Below are positions 24,933 through 33,217 of a stretch of 64,000 nt of DNA, piece by piece. Position numbers and translations under genes: made by a program. Within the stretch, counting starts at the first letter, position 1; every line of letters begins with the position of its first letter. The stretch is from Pedobacter polaris (GTDB lineage Bacteria; Bacteroidota; Bacteroidia; Sphingobacteriales; Sphingobacteriaceae), in the NCBI RefSeq assembly GCF_005116505.1, contig NZ_SWBR01000001.1, positions 62,001 through 126,000 on the forward strand, given 5' to 3'. The notes beneath the pieces were generated by a model that had not been told where the DNA came from, searched no databases, and was given only the letters and a program-made list of their open reading frames with translations.

Positions 24933-25508
24933 TTATTGTTTTAAAAATGCGATTAGTTTTTGCATAGCCAAGGCTCTATGGCTAATGCGGTTCTTTTCTG
25001 TTAAATCCATTTGGGCAAAAGTAATATCATAACCTATGGGCTCAAATATGGGATCATAGCCAAAACCTTCATTGCCTATTGGCTCAGTTCTCAATTTGCC
25101 ATAAATTACCCCTTCAAAAAGATAATTTGTTTCGTTTTGGATTAGTGATATTACAGTTTTAAATCTTGCGTTTCTATTGCTTACACCTTCCATTTTTTGA
25201 AGCAGGTATTGCATATTTTCTAAATCTCCTCGTTTACCGCTATATCTTGCAGAATAAATTCCAGGTTCATTATTCAATGCCTCCACCTCTAAACCACTAT
25301 CATCTGCAAAACAATCAATATGATAGTTTTGGACAACATAACTGCTTTTTAAAGTTGCATTTGCTGCAAATGTATCTCCTGTTTCTGGTATGTCGACATC
25401 ACAACCAATATCAGTAAGGTTTAAAACGGAGTATGTTGGAGATAAGATTGCGCTAACTTCTTGAGTCTTATAAATATTGTTGGTAGCAAAAACCAGTTGA
25501 TTATTCAT
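24933..25508 (-). CDS. rdgB: XTP/dITP diphosphatase
   Basis: This house-cleaning enzyme hydrolyses ITP, dITP and XTP to monophosphates and pyrophosphate. The substrate-binding start FATNNIYKTQEV (residues 7-18), the FADDSGLEVEALNNEPGIYSARYSG core and the GFGYDPIFEP and KNRISHRALA motifs are all present. Its ATG overlaps the stop of the upstream gene by one base (TAATG), so translation is probably coupled. Confidence 0.95.
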   Translation of the reverse strand: MNNQLVFATNNIYKTQEVSAILSPTYSVLNLTDIGCDVDIPETGDTFAANATLKSSYVVQNYHIDCFADDSGLEVEALNNEPGIYSARYSGKRGDLENMQYLLQKMEGVSNRNARFKTVISLIQNETNYLFEGVIYGKLRTEPIGNEGFGYDPIFEPIGYDITFAQMDLTEKNRISHRALAMQKLIAFLKQ

Positions 25509-26122
25509 TATTTAATTTGTTGTAAGCTAGTCCATAAAACTTTTTTACTAGCTTGGTCTGCATCTAGGTCATGCAGGTTTGTTGTGAAAACTATTCGGCT
25601 TTTACCATGTTGCGCTAATTGATGTAAAGGGCTTTCTGCAATACCTAATTGCTTTGCATCAACACCAAAAGCTAAAATGAGTTCACTTGTAAAGAAACTA
25701 AACAAATCATCATACAAGGCATTAGTATAATTTGCATAATTTAACAGCGCAAAATCTTTTGCTGTCAATCCAATTGCATTCACCAATTTCCTTAACAATT
25801 CCCTTCCCTGTTCCGTACTCACTTCATTTTCTTTATCGTTAACCAAAATCAAAATATTCTTTTGGTTTTTGCCTAAATATTTAAAATCAAATACCTTTTT
25901 TATCTCTGGTTTTGGCTCTTCAACAATAAGATTTACCACTTCATCCGCTACATCAGTCAACAGTATTTCTTTTGGCAAAGAAATTACTTCATTAGTGGCT
26001 TGCTCAACCTTTAATGTAACAGGTTCTACCAAAGGCATTTGTTCGTTACTTTTTACCAAATAAATATCTTCAGTAAAAAATAAACGCAAAGCTTCAGCGT
26101 TACTTGTAAGTTGGTTGTTCAT
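25508..26122 (-). CDS. conserved hypothetical protein, coupled to rdgB (possible Pol III psi-like)
   Basis: I do not recognise a named family with certainty. The first 90 residues are variable; from about residue 85 on there is a compact domain with KNILILVNDKE, an LTAKDFALLNY segment, SELILAFGVDAKQLG and a C-terminal VFTTNLHDLDADQASKKVLWTSLQQ. The order of elements and the ending resemble the psi subunit of DNA polymerase III (HolD) and the uracil-glycosylase-like fold behind it. That is inference from pattern only. The overlap with rdgB is conserved-looking coupling. Confidence 0.6.
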   Translation of the reverse strand: MNNQLTSNAEALRLFFTEDIYLVKSNEQMPLVEPVTLKVEQATNEVISLPKEILLTDVADEVVNLIVEEPKPEIKKVFDFKYLGKNQKNILILVNDKENEVSTEQGRELLRKLVNAIGLTAKDFALLNYANYTNALYDDLFSFFTSELILAFGVDAKQLGIAESPLHQLAQHGKSRIVFTTNLHDLDADQASKKVLWTSLQQIK

Positions 26123-26217
26123 ATTATTTTAATGAAATTATTTTCTGTTAAAATTAGTTAAATATCTTATTATAGCACCTTAAAATTGTTACTTTTATCC
26201 TATAAATTATATAGCTG

Positions 26218-26817
26218 TTGTCTTTTGTGAGAAAAGTCTGTTGCATTTTTATTTTTTGTTTTTCAACCTACACTACATTTGCACAAAATGTAGCCTCTGT
26301 CAATGGTAAATCCATTAGCAGTAAAGAATTTATGTGGGTTTATAAAAAAAATCATGCAGGTGTAACCAGTGCTTCTCAACAAGAGTTAGCTGATTATTTA
26401 GAGCTCTATATTAATTTTAAATTAAAAGTTATAGATGCGAGGGCTAACAATTTAGATGCCGATACTGCTTATAAAAAAGAAATTAGTGGCTATGAAAGCG
26501 CATTAAAAGCACAAAAAAAGACTTCCCCCAAGAATATTGAGTACAATTTTATTATGAATGAGTACAGAGAAGGTGTTTTAATGTTTAATGTATCTGAAAA
26601 AAAGATTTGGAGTAAAGTACACGATAACGAAGAAAAATTGCTTGAATTTTACAACAAAAACATTAATCAGTATAATGGAAATGACTTTTCTGATGCTAGA
26701 GGAAGAGTTATTGGCGACTACCAACAATATTTAGAAAACGAGTGGATTAAAACACTTAGGGCAAAATATACCGTAAAGGTAAATGACGATGAATTAAAGA
26801 AGCTGGCAAAGCTGTAG
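26218..26817 (+). CDS. SurA N-domain-like periplasmic protein without PPIase domain
   Basis: This 199-residue exported protein (signal peptide ending ...TTFA-Q) has ASVNGKSISSKEFMWVYKKN and then a helical SurA/parvulin N-terminal chaperone region, then directly a C-terminal helix; the PPIC domain found in relatives is absent. It precedes a full SurA-like gene by 59 bp and is probably a chaperone partner or a reduced paralogue. The first codon is TTG at 26218; a GTG at 26227 would give a shorter and equally good signal peptide. Confidence 0.7.
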   Translation: MSFVRKVCCIFIFCFSTYTTFAQNVASVNGKSISSKEFMWVYKKNHAGVTSASQQELADYLELYINFKLKVIDARANNLDADTAYKKEISGYESALKAQKKTSPKNIEYNFIMNEYREGVLMFNVSEKKIWSKVHDNEEKLLEFYNKNINQYNGNDFSDARGRVIGDYQQYLENEWIKTLRAKYTVKVNDDELKKLAKL

Positions 26818-26840
26818 CAGCTTTGTTAAATGAATAATAT

Positions 26841-26848
26841 TAACTTTG
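26841..26848 (+). promoter_or_regulatory. candidate -7 promoter box (TAACTTTG) of the SurA-like gene
   Basis: A perfect TAnnTTTG, 28 bp before the ATG at 26877, with a TTTG at 26822-26825 that is closer (15 bp) than the usual spacing. Confidence 0.35.
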
Positions 26849-26876
26849 CAAAGAAATACAATTGAACAAAAATAGA

Positions 26877-28235
26877 ATGAAGAAATTTTTATTAATAGCG
26901 GGCGGTTTGATGTGCTTGTTTATAAATGTAAAAGCACAAAAAGCAAATTTGGATAAAGTGGTTGCTGTAGTAGGAAGCAATATTATTCTATTATCAGATT
27001 TAAATCAGCAATATGCTATTTACCTTAACCAAGGTAACCCGCAAGATGATAAGGCAAAATGTTATTTTTTGCAACAAATGTTAATTCAAAAATTATTGAA
27101 ACAACAAGCAGAAATTGATTCTATTGTAGTTGAAGAAAATCAAGTTGATGATGAGTTAGACAAGAAAATGCGTTACCAAATTCAACGTATGGGTGGACAA
27201 GAGCGCTTGGAACAGTTTTTACAAAAATCTGTATTGCAATATAAAGATGAAATGAGACCTGATATTAAAGAGGGTTTAATTGCTCAAAAAATGCAACAGA
27301 AAATTAACGAAAACACTAGTGTTACTCCTCAAGAAGTTAAAAAATATTTCGAAACCTATAATAAAGATAGTTTACCAGATATCGGTACCGAAGTAGAAGT
27401 GGGTGAAATTGCATTGTATCCTAAGCTAACTAAAGCAGAAAAACAAAGATTTTATGATAAGCTTGATGCCATTAGGTTGCGTGTTAAAAGTGGTGAAGAT
27501 TTTGCTTTCTTAGCCAAAACATATTCTGAAGATCCAGGTTCTGCATCAGAAGGTGGTGATTTAGGCTTTTTTGATAGAGGCCAAATGGTTAAAGAATTTA
27601 CTGCTTGGGCATTTAAATTAAAAGCTGGTGAAATGTCTCCAGTTTTTGAAACTGAAAATGGTTACCACGTTTTACAAGTAATTGAACGTCGTGGTGAACA
27701 AGTACATGCCAGACATATATTAATTAGACCTGTAACTACAGCTGCAAGTTTAGAAAGAGTTAAACTCAAAGCGGATAGTATCTACAATGATATTATAAGT
27801 AAGAAACTACCATTCTTTACTGCAGCAGCAACTTACTCAGACAATAAAGAAACACAGTACAATGGTGGTATGATGTTATATGCAGACAATCAAACGGCAA
27901 GAACGACATTCATTCCAGTAGAAAAAGTAGATCCAGCTGTGTTTTTAGTAATAGACACCATGAAAGTTGGTAATGTTTCTAAGCCAATAGCATTTAGTAG
28001 CCAACAAGATGGCAAAGAAGGCTATAAAATTTTCTTGTTAAAATCTAAAATCCCTCCTCACAAAGGCAACTTAGACCAAGATTATCCCAAATTTAAAGAC
28101 AGAGCACAAAAAGAAAAAGAAGCACGCGTAATTAGCGAGTGGTTTGAAAAACGCAAAGAAACTACCTATATTAGGGTTGATGATGAGTTTACTACTTGTG
28201 ACGAATTAAAACTTTGGGCTAAAGACAAGAAATAA
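26877..28235 (+). CDS. surA: SurA-like peptidylprolyl isomerase
   Basis: This periplasmic chaperone/isomerase helps outer-membrane proteins fold. After a signal peptide (ending ...NVKA-Q) there is the SurA N-terminal helical domain (to about 165) and two parvulin domains, the first clear (EVEVGEIALYP, SEDPGSASEGGDLGFFDRGQMV, ENGYHVLQVIERR), the second divergent (ARHILIRPV ... SDNKETQYNGGMM). The ATG at 26877 is chosen over a TTG five codons upstream because it gives a compact signal peptide. Naming as surA rests on architecture. Confidence 0.85.
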   Translation: MKKFLLIAGGLMCLFINVKAQKANLDKVVAVVGSNIILLSDLNQQYAIYLNQGNPQDDKAKCYFLQQMLIQKLLKQQAEIDSIVVEENQVDDELDKKMRYQIQRMGGQERLEQFLQKSVLQYKDEMRPDIKEGLIAQKMQQKINENTSVTPQEVKKYFETYNKDSLPDIGTEVEVGEIALYPKLTKAEKQRFYDKLDAIRLRVKSGEDFAFLAKTYSEDPGSASEGGDLGFFDRGQMVKEFTAWAFKLKAGEMSPVFETENGYHVLQVIERRGEQVHARHILIRPVTTAASLERVKLKADSIYNDIISKKLPFFTAAATYSDNKETQYNGGMMLYADNQTARTTFIPVEKVDPAVFLVIDTMKVGNVSKPIAFSSQQDGKEGYKIFLLKSKIPPHKGNLDQDYPKFKDRAQKEKEARVISEWFEKRKETTYIRVDDEFTTCDELKLWAKDKK

Positions 28236-28238
28236 TAA

Positions 28239-29201
28239 ATGCAATTTAAAAACGAGGTAGAAGCTGTAGACACCCTGCATCAATCTTTCAACACTATTAA
28301 AGCCGAAATTGGCAAAGTTGTAATTGGTCAGGATGAAATTATAAAATCTGTTTTAATTGCTATTTTTAGCAACGGACATTGTTTATTAGTGGGCGTACCT
28401 GGTTTAGCTAAAACACTTCTGGTACAAACTGTAGCTAGTGTTTTAGACCTTAATTTTAGTCGCATTCAGTTTACACCAGATTTAATGCCTAGTGACATTA
28501 TTGGTGCTGAAATTTTAGGTGAAGACCGTCATTTTAAATTTATCAAAGGGCCAATATTTTCTAATATCATTTTGGCCGATGAGATCAATCGTACCCCACC
28601 AAAAACGCAAGCTGCCTTATTAGAGGCCATGCAAGAAAAGGCGGTAACTGCTGCTGGTTATACACATGGTTTGCCCCAACCCTTTTTTGTATTAGCTACT
28701 CAAAACCCTATTGAGCAAGAAGGAACTTATCCTTTACCAGAAGCTCAGTTAGACCGTTTTATGTTTAACATTCAATTAAATTATCCAGCATTTGCAGATG
28801 AATTAACAATTGTAAAAAATACAACAAGTAATAGGGAAGTTAAATTAGAAAAAATCATCAACGCATCAGAAATTCAATACTTTCAGAAACTGATTAGAAA
28901 TATTCCAGTAACTGATAATGTATTGGAATATGCAGTTAAATTGGCTTCTAAAACTCGTCCTCATACAGAACATGCTTCAGAGGCGATCAATAATTATGTA
29001 TCCTGGGGTGCAGGGCCAAGAGCTTCTCAATTCCTGGTTTTAGGAGCAAAATGTCATGCTGCTATTTCTGGTAAATATGCTCCAGATATTGAAGATGTGC
29101 AAGCCGTTGCCGAACCTATTTTACGCCACAGAATTGTGCGTAATTATAGAGCAGAAGCTGAGGGTTTATCAATAGAAAAAATCATCAAAGATTTGTTTTA
29201 A
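28239..29201 (+). CDS. MoxR family AAA+ ATPase
   Basis: MoxR ATPases act as chaperones for protein or cofactor assembly. Walker A GVPGLAKT is near residue 53, Walker B is in IILADEINRTPPKTQAALLEAM, and sensor residues in LATQNPIEQEGTYPLPEAQLDRF follow. Length 320 is typical. It starts three bases after the surA-like stop, so the two are co-transcribed. Its usual DUF58 and von Willebrand partners are missing next door, which is unusual. Confidence 0.92.
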   Translation: MQFKNEVEAVDTLHQSFNTIKAEIGKVVIGQDEIIKSVLIAIFSNGHCLLVGVPGLAKTLLVQTVASVLDLNFSRIQFTPDLMPSDIIGAEILGEDRHFKFIKGPIFSNIILADEINRTPPKTQAALLEAMQEKAVTAAGYTHGLPQPFFVLATQNPIEQEGTYPLPEAQLDRFMFNIQLNYPAFADELTIVKNTTSNREVKLEKIINASEIQYFQKLIRNIPVTDNVLEYAVKLASKTRPHTEHASEAINNYVSWGAGPRASQFLVLGAKCHAAISGKYAPDIEDVQAVAEPILRHRIVRNYRAEAEGLSIEKIIKDLF

Positions 29202-29224
29202 ACTAATTCTTCACCCATTAGTCT

Positions 29225-29272
29225 TGTCATCCTGACGTGTACCGATTTTATATCGGCAGCCTTGTCGAAGGG
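29225..29272 (+). repeat. dispersed TGTCATCCTGA-type repeat
   Basis: About 48 bp: TGTCATCCTGACGTGT, an internal hairpin CCGAT-TTTAT-ATCGG, then CTTGTCGAAGGG. A near copy is at 45115-45159 and shorter ones at 45582 and 3475. Confidence 0.7.
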
Positions 29273-29459
29273 TTCATTTTAATGTTAGTCTCGTTATACA
29301 TTATATGTCGGTTGTGTAAAACACAAATCGAACTTTATTGCTATTAGATTTAGATAAGAAAAATTGTAAAGAACAGAAAGTTTAATATTGGATAATAAAC
29401 ATTTATATTCGTTTAAAAGTGAATGACTTTGGTAAATAAAAGATTTAGTTAAATTATTA

Positions 29460-29957
29460 ATGAACATAACACTGATTACAAATACGGCTAGACAGCTTTA
29501 TAGAACAATAAATTTTTGCATTTTGTTAGTAACAATAATATGGTCTCTGGTATTTGCCCTTCAGTTATTGAACTCTCCAATAACTGAATTATTGACCTTT
29601 TATTTGCTACTTTTTAGTGTTCCCGTCTTTATAATTGGAATAATAAGCACTGTAGTCGTTTTGATGATTAATAAGTCTGTAATAATATCTGAACTCCAAG
29701 TTCAACAACTAATATTAAATATAGAAAAAAGCGATTATCAAAATGGAATTTTTACTAAGATAAGACCACGCAATAATTACATTACAGTACAAAATCGATA
29801 CTATAAAATTAATTCTAATGAGGCTTTGATGTTACTTGAAATTTCAAAAGACACAGGAATTGAAGTAAAGTTAAAACAATGGCAATTTATTGACTTAAAT
29901 CAAAGCCCTAAAGCCTTATTTGATGACTCTATGGGCCTACTATGGGGCTCCTCTTAA
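29460..29957 (+). CDS. hypothetical membrane protein
   Basis: I do not recognise this family. It has 165 residues with two hydrophobic segments (about 16-40 and 45-72) and a soluble C-terminal half of about 90 residues with one YxxN-type strand. An AT-rich 258-bp gap with a repeat element precedes it, so it has its own promoter. Nothing in the neighbours suggests a role. Confidence 0.6.
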   Translation: MNITLITNTARQLYRTINFCILLVTIIWSLVFALQLLNSPITELLTFYLLLFSVPVFIIGIISTVVVLMINKSVIISELQVQQLILNIEKSDYQNGIFTKIRPRNNYITVQNRYYKINSNEALMLLEISKDTGIEVKLKQWQFIDLNQSPKALFDDSMGLLWGSS

Positions 29958-30026
29958 AACTAACTATCATCTGTTTTATGGTTCAACTTACATAAGATAG
30001 CAAAGAAATTAAACAAAAAATAAGAT

Positions 30027-30353
30027 ATGAATTGGATTATTTTAATTATAGCAGGGTTATTCGAAGTGGCATTTGCTGCTTGCTTGGGAAAGGCTAAAGA
30101 AGCAACAGGAAATGATGCGTATTGGTGGTATGGTGGATTTTTACTTTCTCTAACCATTAGCATGATTTTATTAATTAAGGCTACACAAACGCTACCAATT
30201 GGCACTGCATATGCTGTATGGACAGGAATTGGAGCAGTTGGCACTGTTTTAATAGGGATTTTTGTATTTAAAGATCCAGCCAATTTTTGGCGTATGTTTT
30301 TTATTATTACCCTTATTGGTTCAATTATAGGATTGAAAGCAGTATCACACTAA
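30027..30353 (+). CDS. SMR family transporter (SugE/Gdx-like)
   Basis: This 108-residue four-helix transporter of the small multidrug resistance family has the essential glutamate in GLFEVAFA (residue 13) and the conserved GTAYAVWTGIGAVGTVLIG loop. SugE/Gdx members export guanidinium or quaternary ammonium compounds as dual-topology dimers. The gap upstream is only 69 bp and holds no ykkC-type riboswitch that I can see, so the substrate is not settled. Confidence 0.9.
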   Translation: MNWIILIIAGLFEVAFAACLGKAKEATGNDAYWWYGGFLLSLTISMILLIKATQTLPIGTAYAVWTGIGAVGTVLIGIFVFKDPANFWRMFFIITLIGSIIGLKAVSH

Positions 30354-30416
30354 TAGATTAAGATTGATCCGAAATCTTACATCAAAAAATAAAATTCCTG
30401 TTTTTAAATTTTTAGC

Positions 30417-30424
30417 TACATTTG
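30417..30424 (+). promoter_or_regulatory. candidate -7 promoter box (TACATTTG) of the leader/TPR unit
   Basis: A perfect TAnnTTTG located 14 bp before a 31-codon ORF and about 210 bp before the TPR gene; a TTCCTG word upstream is a weak -33 candidate. Confidence 0.4.
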
Positions 30425-30438
30425 TAAAAAAAACAATA

Positions 30439-30534
30439 ATGCTATTAAATCAACATATCCTAAAAAATCACATCAGCCAGTCTTGTTGGCTAATGGGCTT
30501 GGGTATGGGCTTTAGTTTCCTTTCCGAGCATTAA
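30439..30534 (+). CDS. candidate leader peptide / small ORF (31 residues)
   Basis: ATG at 30439 to TAA at 30532-30534. The peptide begins MLLNQHILKNHIS, then QSCWLMGLGMGFSF and ends LSEH. It follows a good promoter box by 14 bp and an A-rich initiation region. Two stem-loops lie between it and the TPR gene (30536-30558 and 30589-30619). This layout suggests a translated leader that controls the gene downstream. No known leader peptide is matched and no single amino acid is enriched, so the role is open. Confidence 0.4.
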   Translation: MLLNQHILKNHISQSCWLMGLGMGFSFLSEH

Positions 30535-30535
30535 C

Positions 30536-30619
30536 GCCTTTACCAAATAGGTTAAGGCCAAATTATCACATTATAATTATTTAATAACTATTGTAAAGAC
30601 ATGATGTGCTTTTACAATA
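30536..30619 (+). promoter_or_regulatory. two stem-loops in the leader of the TPR gene
   Basis: Stem 1: GCCTTTACC (30536-30544) with GGTTAAGGC (30550-30558), one mismatch, 5-nt loop, starting one base after the small ORF stop. Stem 2: TATTGTAAA (30589-30597) with TTTACAATA (30611-30619), perfect, 16 nt before the TPR start. Neither has a classical U tract. Confidence 0.45.
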
Positions 30620-30634
30620 ACAACATATATTTTT

Positions 30635-31156
30635 ATGGACATATTATATACCGTAGAAGAAAAGTATTTACAAGCAATTGAAGAGCTTAACTATGGTGAA
30701 CTCCCAAAGGCATTGCACTTATTTCATGAGATTATAAATGCAGAACCCGATTATGCTAGAGCATATTACCAATTAGGCTGCTTTTATCATTATCAGTTTA
30801 AGAACTATCAATCGGCTGGATATTATTACAAAAGATGTATCGAGCTCGAAGCAGAATTTCCTGATGTTTATGAGCATTATTTAAAGCTTTTAATTACGCT
30901 TAAAATGCATAAACTGGTTAGTATAATTGCCGAAAAAGCACTTGCAACTGCCGGAGTTTATCAAGCTCAAATTTATGAGAGCTTAGGTTTGTATGCAGAA
31001 GAACAACAGAAGTTGGAAGAAGCTACAAATCATTTTAAAAAAGCAAGCTTGACTACATCTTCTCAAAATGAACACACCTTATTTCAAGATCACTTAAAAA
31101 GGATTGGAGATAAACAAAAGGCTAATCAAAATATGGTTTACGCCTATCAAGGGTAA
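30635..31156 (+). CDS. tetratricopeptide repeat protein
   Basis: This 173-residue cytosolic protein consists of TPR-type helix pairs: EELNYGELPKALHLFHEII, NAEPDYARAYYQLGCFYHY, and AEFPDVYEHYLKLLI. TPRs bind partner proteins; the partner is unknown. It has a long (about 210 nt) probable leader with a small ORF and two hairpins. Its stop codon lies inside the stem of the terminator shared with the convergent gene. Confidence 0.8.
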   Translation: MDILYTVEEKYLQAIEELNYGELPKALHLFHEIINAEPDYARAYYQLGCFYHYQFKNYQSAGYYYKRCIELEAEFPDVYEHYLKLLITLKMHKLVSIIAEKALATAGVYQAQIYESLGLYAEEQQKLEEATNHFKKASLTTSSQNEHTLFQDHLKRIGDKQKANQNMVYAYQG

Positions 31157-31177
31157 TTGACAATGTCAATTACCCTT
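31149..31177. terminator. bidirectional terminator overlapping both stop codons
   Basis: A 13-bp perfect stem (31149-31161 with 31165-31177) around a 3-nt loop. The TPR gene stop (31154-31156) and the convergent phosphodiesterase stop (31166-31168) both lie within it; the coding ends are 9 bp apart. Confidence 0.8.
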
Positions 31178-32053
31178 ATTTATTTGCCCCATTAGGTTTG
31201 GGTAATCAGTTATAATTCCATCAACTCCGAGGCCCATTAAATACTCAATATCTTTTACAGAATTAACTGTCCATGGAATAATTTTTACGCCCATTGCATG
31301 ACATTTATCAACTAAGTTCTTCCCTACTAAAACAGCATATGGGCTATAAATTGTTGGTTTAAATCCTAAATCTTTAATGTTATTTTCAAAGTCTTCCTTT
31401 TCATCAATCCCTAATGAAGTTCTAATTTTAGGATACTTTTGATGTAAGTATTGGAGTGTCCTCATATCAAAAGATTGAATAATTACACGTTTCTCCAATT
31501 TCTTTTGTTTAACAATATCCATTATAATTTCTACATACTCTTCTGGGCTTGGCTGAAACTCTCCATCACCTTTACGGATAAGCTTAGTTTCAATATTATA
31601 ATCAGGCTTTGCCAGTTTATATAATTTTACATAAGCTTCAACAGAATCTATTAATTCTCCAAGCAAAGGCTTGTATGCTTTAACTTTTTGTTGGCCAGGA
31701 AACCGTGAGTGCACTTTACTTCCAACATCAAATTTTTTAATCTCCTCATAATCCATTTTAAAAATGTTGAATTTCTTTTCATCTTTTAAGGCTATAGGTT
31801 TACCTGCCGGAGTTAAACTAAACTCGTGGTTAAAATAGGGTTCTTGAGAAACTACAGCTTTTCTATCTTTAGAAATTACAATATCCATCTCTAAGGTGGT
31901 AACACCAAGATCTATTGCTTTAAGCATTCCAGGAATTGTATTTTCTGGCATAATGCCTCTAGCACCCCTATGCCCCTGCACATCAAATTTCTTTTGTGCA
32001 ACAGCAGCAATTGATATAGTAAGAAGAGCGATTAAAAATAACTGTTTTTTCAT
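31166..32053 (-). CDS. glycerophosphodiester phosphodiesterase family protein, exported
   Basis: This 295-residue enzyme should cleave glycerophosphodiesters to glycerol 3-phosphate and an alcohol. The signal peptide ends ...AAVA-Q; the GDPD barrel shows the catalytic HRGARGIMPENTIPGMLKAI, TTLEMDIVISKDRKAVVSQEP and the C-terminal KIIPWTVNSVKDIEYLMGLGVDGIITDYP. The start at 32053 is chosen for the signal peptide; 54 extra upstream codons of the frame are non-coding and overlap repeat-like DNA. Confidence 0.92.
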   Translation of the reverse strand: MKKQLFLIALLTISIAAVAQKKFDVQGHRGARGIMPENTIPGMLKAIDLGVTTLEMDIVISKDRKAVVSQEPYFNHEFSLTPAGKPIALKDEKKFNIFKMDYEEIKKFDVGSKVHSRFPGQQKVKAYKPLLGELIDSVEAYVKLYKLAKPDYNIETKLIRKGDGEFQPSPEEYVEIIMDIVKQKKLEKRVIIQSFDMRTLQYLHQKYPKIRTSLGIDEKEDFENNIKDLGFKPTIYSPYAVLVGKNLVDKCHAMGVKIIPWTVNSVKDIEYLMGLGVDGIITDYPNLMGQINKGN

Positions 32054-32286
32054 AGTATAAATTTGTTCCCAGTAATGATTGGGTGAAATGATTTTATTCA
32101 TTAGCTGATCTTCAATAATAACGCCAATTTTTGTCATTCCGAGATACGGGAATTTAAATTCAGGATAAATCTTTAAAAGATCCATCACTTCATTCTGAAT
32201 GATAAATAATGGCACAAAAAAAGGACTTCAGCTATGCCGAAATCCCTTAGGTTTATATTTGGTTGTTCCGATAGTTATCGGGATGG
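32054..32286. other. intergenic region with repeat-like DNA
   Basis: A TGTCATTCCGA word at 32132 and a CATTCTGAATGAT word at about 32191 look like degraded copies of the dispersed TGTCATCCTGA family. The terminator of the next gene lies at its right end. Confidence 0.4.
32216..32248 (-). terminator. terminator after the SnoaL-like gene
   Basis: On the minus strand an imperfect stem (AAGGGATTTC with GAAGTCCTT) around CGGCATAGCT-type loop is followed by seven T (A run at 32216-32222). Confidence 0.6.
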
Positions 32287-33141
32287 TTAACGTTCAGCCA
32301 AAGTAAATATTTGGGTCATGATATTCCAATTTCCATCTGATTGGCGTTCCCAGATAAAAATATAGTTAAAACTCTCACGTAAATCTGTTTTATAATCAAT
32401 AGTAGCAACGCCATAAGTATAGGCAAAATCTCCACCTAAAGCTTTATCAAAAGCAGTTGTTTTCAAGTTAATTTTGTCAATCATTCTATTGCAAAAAGCC
32501 TGAATATTTTCTTTACCAATTAATGGTTCAGTACCAGGAAATAACAAGCGTGCATCATTATTTAAAAAGCCTGCAAAAGCACTTGCTCCGAAAGATTTTA
32601 AAGTAGTATTTAATGTCTTCTCGGTAGTGTTAATTACTTCTCTACTTACTTTCAAATCTTTGCCATTAGCATATTTAGGGATATAATGGTCTTTTGGTTC
32701 AACAAAATTTGTTGTTGGTTTACTTAAAGCTTTATTTGTTTCTGCTCCTAAATCTAAAATAAATTCCCATTTACCATCATTTACCCGCCAAACTGAAAGG
32801 TAATGACCGTAAGATTTTTTATCTGTACCAACTACATAACTTCCAGAGGTAAAGCCCCAATCTCCACTTCTAGAAACTCTTGCCTGAACAGGTGTCCAGT
32901 CTAAATCTTTCATATCTGGTGCAGTGGCATAAAATTTCTTAGCGTTTATTGGGTTTGGTCTAAAAACCAAAGCGTCATCTGCTGCATATTTGGTAAAAGC
33001 AGCATTTGCTCCATCTTTCACTGCATCTGCTGCAAAAGCTCTTTCTGCTGCTACTAAAGATTTTGTGGTACCATCAGCTTTTTGTGCGGAAACCCCAACA
33101 CTTAAAGAGGTAAATAAAAGGGTATAAATAAATTTCTTCAT
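32287..33141 (-). CDS. exported protein with two NTF2/SnoaL-like (DUF4440) domains
   Basis: This 284-residue protein has a signal peptide ending ...GVSA-Q and then two alpha+beta cone domains: one at about 25-150 (AERAFAADAVKDGANAAF, GYVVG-type strands, HYLSVWRVNDGKWEFILDLG) and a second at about 165-284 (LNTTLKSFGASAFAGFLND, FNYIFIWERQSDGNWNIM). Such domains bind small molecules or dimerise; no active site is evident. It is the single gene of its unit, with its own terminator. Confidence 0.8.
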   Translation of the reverse strand: MKKFIYTLLFTSLSVGVSAQKADGTTKSLVAAERAFAADAVKDGANAAFTKYAADDALVFRPNPINAKKFYATAPDMKDLDWTPVQARVSRSGDWGFTSGSYVVGTDKKSYGHYLSVWRVNDGKWEFILDLGAETNKALSKPTTNFVEPKDHYIPKYANGKDLKVSREVINTTEKTLNTTLKSFGASAFAGFLNNDARLLFPGTEPLIGKENIQAFCNRMIDKINLKTTAFDKALGGDFAYTYGVATIDYKTDLRESFNYIFIWERQSDGNWNIMTQIFTLAER

Positions 33142-33217
33142 TATCTAAATTAAAATAGTGTTACGAATATAAGACTTGAACAATAATGCTTGCCAAAAAG
33201 TAATTAACAATTAAACA

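Noticed and set aside
29958..30026. ykkC-type guanidine riboswitch before the SMR transporter
   Set aside because: The gap is only 69 bp and shows no matching stems.
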